Assembly: GCA_020635725.1 (NCBI GenBank)
Contig: JACJZF010000020.1
Location: 1-16,675 of the forward strand
DNA from: Flavobacteriales bacterium
GTDB lineage: Bacteria; Bacteroidota; Bacteroidia; Flavobacteriales_F; PHOS-HE28
Length of the DNA: 16,675 nt
Reading direction: 5' to 3'
The position numbers and the translations under genes were made by a program. The notes under the pieces were generated by a model that had not been told where the DNA came from, did not search any database, and saw only the letters and a program-made list of their open reading frames with translations. Each line of letters begins with the position of its first letter. Position 1 is the first letter of the stretch. Of the stretch, positions 14,700 to 16,675 are shown piece after piece.

Positions 14700-15952
14700 G
14701 GGACGTTGATCCGGTTGTTTCGGTGGAAGACCGGGAAATCACGGAACATGGAGATGGCTTGGCGGGCAACGGTACGCGCCGAGGCGAACTCATCCACGAA
14801 GCGGTAGAGGAAGAGCAGCATCACATCGTTGCAGCGCACGGCCACATCCTGCACGATGTTCCCGTACCGATCGAAGGGCAGAACCTCAATGCAACCACCA
14901 GCCAGCGCGGTGGGGAGCAGCATGTTGGACCCATGCACGCCGATGACGATCTGGCTGGCCGCATACGCCCGGCACCATTCGCGCTCCACCTCCACGCTCA
15001 TGGTCCGGGTGCGCAGATCCTGCACGCCTTCCGGAACAGGCAATGCATCGCCCAGGCCCACGATGGTGGCCATCGCCCCAGGAACGGCAGCTTGGATGCG
15101 CTTCAGCGAGGCCAACGCCAAGCGCTGCTGATCACGCAGGAAATACCAGTGCGCGATGCCCTTCAGGCCGAAGCGCATGAGCGTGCGGTACTTGAGTTTG
15201 TGCAGCGGCGTGCGGAACCAGAGCCGGTCCTCGCGCAGCACGTAGGTGATACGCGGCGGCGCGGTCGCGAACGTGTCCACATCGAACGGTCGGACACCGG
15301 TGAAGCGCTCGATATCGACCTTGGACTTATCGGGATGCGCGTAGCCCTTGCCGAGGAAGGCTTCGTCGTAATCAGCCAGGAACGCGTTGACCTGCCGATC
15401 GATGGATCGGTACCAGCCATGCGCCTGGCCCAGTCGCTGATCCACGATCCAGGCTTCGGCGGCGCCCTGCGGGATGAGCCACTCGAAGGACCTCGGGATG
15501 ATGACGACCAATCCGAGCTCTGCGTGCGCATCGAGGTAGTACTGCGCGTTCCAGAGCTTGAGCAGCACGTGGCCGTAGAGGAAATCCAAGGTATTCAGCA
15601 CCACCACGCGCTTGCATGGGCGCAGCACGCGGCGCTCGATGCGCACCTCCTCATCGCTCTGCGCCGCGTAGCCCTTCATGAGTGGGCCCGTGACCCATGG
15701 CTCAGCGCCCTTGGCATCGTGCATGGTGCCATCGTCCTTGCCGATCGCCACATCATGGTCCACGGCGAAGCCCACGGGCAGATCGTGGAAGAAGGCGTAC
15801 CCGCACGCGCCGCATTCGTATTCACCCAGCACATGAACACCAGGGAAGACGGCACGCACCGCCTTCGGCGATCCTGTTCCGCATCGTGGGCACACCCGGT
15901 CATTGAAGAGCGCGGGCTTCAGCGGTACTAGGTGTGGGCTGCCCTCGTTCAT
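14696..15952 (-). CDS. GT61-like glycosyltransferase with N-terminal zinc ribbon
   Basis: The 418-residue protein has two parts. At the N-terminus, CPRC (21-24) and CGAC (47-50) form a four-Cys zinc ribbon followed by GYAFFHDLPVG. The rest resembles GT61/DUF563-type enzymes: TLDFLYGHVLLKLWN (121-135) fits the family's Y-x-H-hydrophobic signature, and IVIGVHGSNMLLPTALAGG (335-353) followed by IEVLPFDRYGN (355-365) fits its C-terminal HG(A/S)-N pattern. GT61 proteins transfer xylose, N-acetylglucosamine and other sugars. The donor here is not predictable. It is coupled by ATGA overlaps both to the Wzx gene before it and the HlpA-like gene after it. The assignment to GT61 is by motif only and is less certain than for the neighbours. 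Confidence 0.7.
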   Translation of the reverse strand: MNEGSPHLVPLKPALFNDRVCPRCGTGSPKAVRAVFPGVHVLGEYECGACGYAFFHDLPVGFAVDHDVAIGKDDGTMHDAKGAEPWVTGPLMKGYAAQSDEEVRIERRVLRPCKRVVVLNTLDFLYGHVLLKLWNAQYYLDAHAELGLVVIIPRSFEWLIPQGAAEAWIVDQRLGQAHGWYRSIDRQVNAFLADYDEAFLGKGYAHPDKSKVDIERFTGVRPFDVDTFATAPPRITYVLREDRLWFRTPLHKLKYRTLMRFGLKGIAHWYFLRDQQRLALASLKRIQAAVPGAMATIVGLGDALPVPEGVQDLRTRTMSVEVEREWCRAYAASQIVIGVHGSNMLLPTALAGGCIEVLPFDRYGNIVQDVAVRCNDVMLLFLYRFVDEFASARTVARQAISMFRDFPVFHRNNRINVP

Positions 15953-16675
15953 GATGCCCGGTGGAAACGCCAGAAGGTGAGGATGCCGCGGACCATGAGG
16001 CGGAGGTTCTCGCGCGTCCGGGGGAAGATGAGGTCCAACGCGAAGATGCTGATGAGGAAGGAGATGATGGTGGCCCAGATGGCACCGATGGAACGGTATT
16101 CGGGGATCAGCAGCCAGTTGATGCCCACGTTCACCGCCACGCCCACGAGCGCCGTGAAGAGCGAGTAGCGGAAGAGGCTCTCGTTGGTGATGAAGCTGCT
16201 CTTGCCCGTGCCCATGTTGGTGAAGAACAGGCGTATGGCGAAGAGCGAGAGCAGGATGCCGGCCGGCTCGAACTCAGGCCCGAAGAGCAGCACCACGATC
16301 GGACGGGCCAGGAAATACAGCGGCACCGAGGTGATCAGGAACAGCGCGAACATGAGCCGATACTGGTTCAGCAGGCGATCGGTGTAGAGCTCGTGCGAGA
16401 GGGCCTTGGCCTTGGTCACCGCCGGGGCCAGCGTCTTCTGCATGATCACCGGTATGAAGCCGAGCGCCTCGATCATGCGCAACGCCACCGAGTACTGCCC
16501 CACCTCGGCGAAGGCCTCCTCATCGCCCACGCGCGTGGAGAGCATGTCGCGGATCATCACCTGATCGATGCGCGCCTGCACATAGAGCGCCATGCCGTAG
16601 ATCAGCATGGGCCATGATTCGCGCAGCAGGTGCGAGGCCATGGCGCGCGTGAACCGCCAATGCCTCCATTGGCCG
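15949..16675 (-). CDS. Wzx-like polysaccharide flippase, C-terminal half (5' end outside the window)
   Basis: About 241 codons are visible and the frame is open to the window edge with no stop, so this is the 3' part of a longer gene. An ATG at 16641 would give a 230-residue protein, but whole Wzx/MOP-superfamily flippases have about 420-480 residues and 12 or more helices. The first visible part, LLRESWPMLIYGMALYVQARIDQVMIRDML, is the typical mid-protein segment of this family. GQYSVALRMIEALGFIPVIMQKTLAP follows. Roughly six membrane segments remain, including MFALFLITSVPLYFLARPIVVLLFG and AIWATIISFLISIFALDLIF. The protein would flip the undecaprenyl-linked repeat unit across the inner membrane. 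It is coupled by ATGA to the zinc-ribbon glycosyltransferase gene. Confidence 0.92.
   Translation of the reverse strand, partial: GQWRHWRFTRAMASHLLRESWPMLIYGMALYVQARIDQVMIRDMLSTRVGDEEAFAEVGQYSVALRMIEALGFIPVIMQKTLAPAVTKAKALSHELYTDRLLNQYRLMFALFLITSVPLYFLARPIVVLLFGPEFEPAGILLSLFAIRLFFTNMGTGKSSFITNESLFRYSLFTALVGVAVNVGINWLLIPEYRSIGAIWATIISFLISIFALDLIFPRTRENLRLMVRGILTFWRFHRAS

Noticed and set aside
14723..15931. 402-codon plus-strand frame over the GT61-like gene
   Set aside because: It has reverse-frame composition (His, Glu and Arg) and no family pattern, while the minus strand has zinc-ribbon and glycosyltransferase motifs.
16642..16675. ATG at 16641 as the true start of a short 230-residue flippase
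   Set aside because: The frame stays open to the window edge, and the visible part corresponds only to the second half of the family.
1..16675. CRISPR arrays, insertion sequences, tRNA genes, phage or defence genes
   Set aside because: No spaced direct repeats, transposase sequences, cloverleaf structures or defence-family motifs were seen on reading both strands.

Overview
The window is GC-rich (clearly above 60% G+C by eye) and comes from a member of the Bacteroidota, most likely a high-GC Flavobacteriales-type lineage. Three observations support this. The large secreted protein at 9642-12368 ends in a type IX secretion (Por) sorting domain. The best promoters have the Bacteroidota -33 TTG / -7 TAnnTTTG form. 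Several proteins (DUF7033-type polysaccharide deacetylase, FemAB-like acyltransferase, WecG-type and HlpA-like glycosyltransferases) belong to families typical of this phylum. No mobile element, tRNA, rRNA or CRISPR array is visible. The only opposite-strand gene is the T9SS protein; everything else is on the minus strand.

Right part (16675 down to 12416, minus): the 3' half of a Wzx flippase gene, a GT61-like glycosyltransferase with an N-terminal zinc ribbon, an HlpA-like nucleotide-diphospho-sugar transferase, and an O-antigen ligase/polymerase-like (Wzy) membrane protein. Centre (12368 to 9642, plus): a 908-aa secreted beta-helix protein with a jelly-roll carbohydrate-binding-like domain and a T9SS tail. 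Next (9462 down to 5214, minus): a GT4 glycosyltransferase, an NAD-dependent epimerase, a WecG/TagA/CpsF transferase, then a separately promoted polyprenyl-phosphate sugar-1-phosphate transferase (WcaJ-like). Together these form a Wzx/Wzy-type surface or exopolysaccharide locus: priming on undecaprenyl phosphate, chain building, flipping and polymerisation, with a possible extracellular polysaccharide-acting protein embedded on the other strand.

Left part (5103 down to 1, minus): rpsT with its own promoter and a terminator, then a tightly packed series radC - wecB - polysaccharide deacetylase - FemAB-like acyltransferase - upp - start of an unidentified hydrophobic protein. Two of its genes (wecB, deacetylase) again point to cell-surface glycan metabolism. 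Six junctions in the window are 4-base ATGA stop/start overlaps, so translational coupling is widespread.

No clearly novel defence or mobile system was found. The observations most worth a second look are the WcaJ homologue lacking the usual N-terminal membrane segments, the zinc-ribbon/GT61 fusion, the embedded T9SS beta-helix protein, and promoter elements close to start codons.
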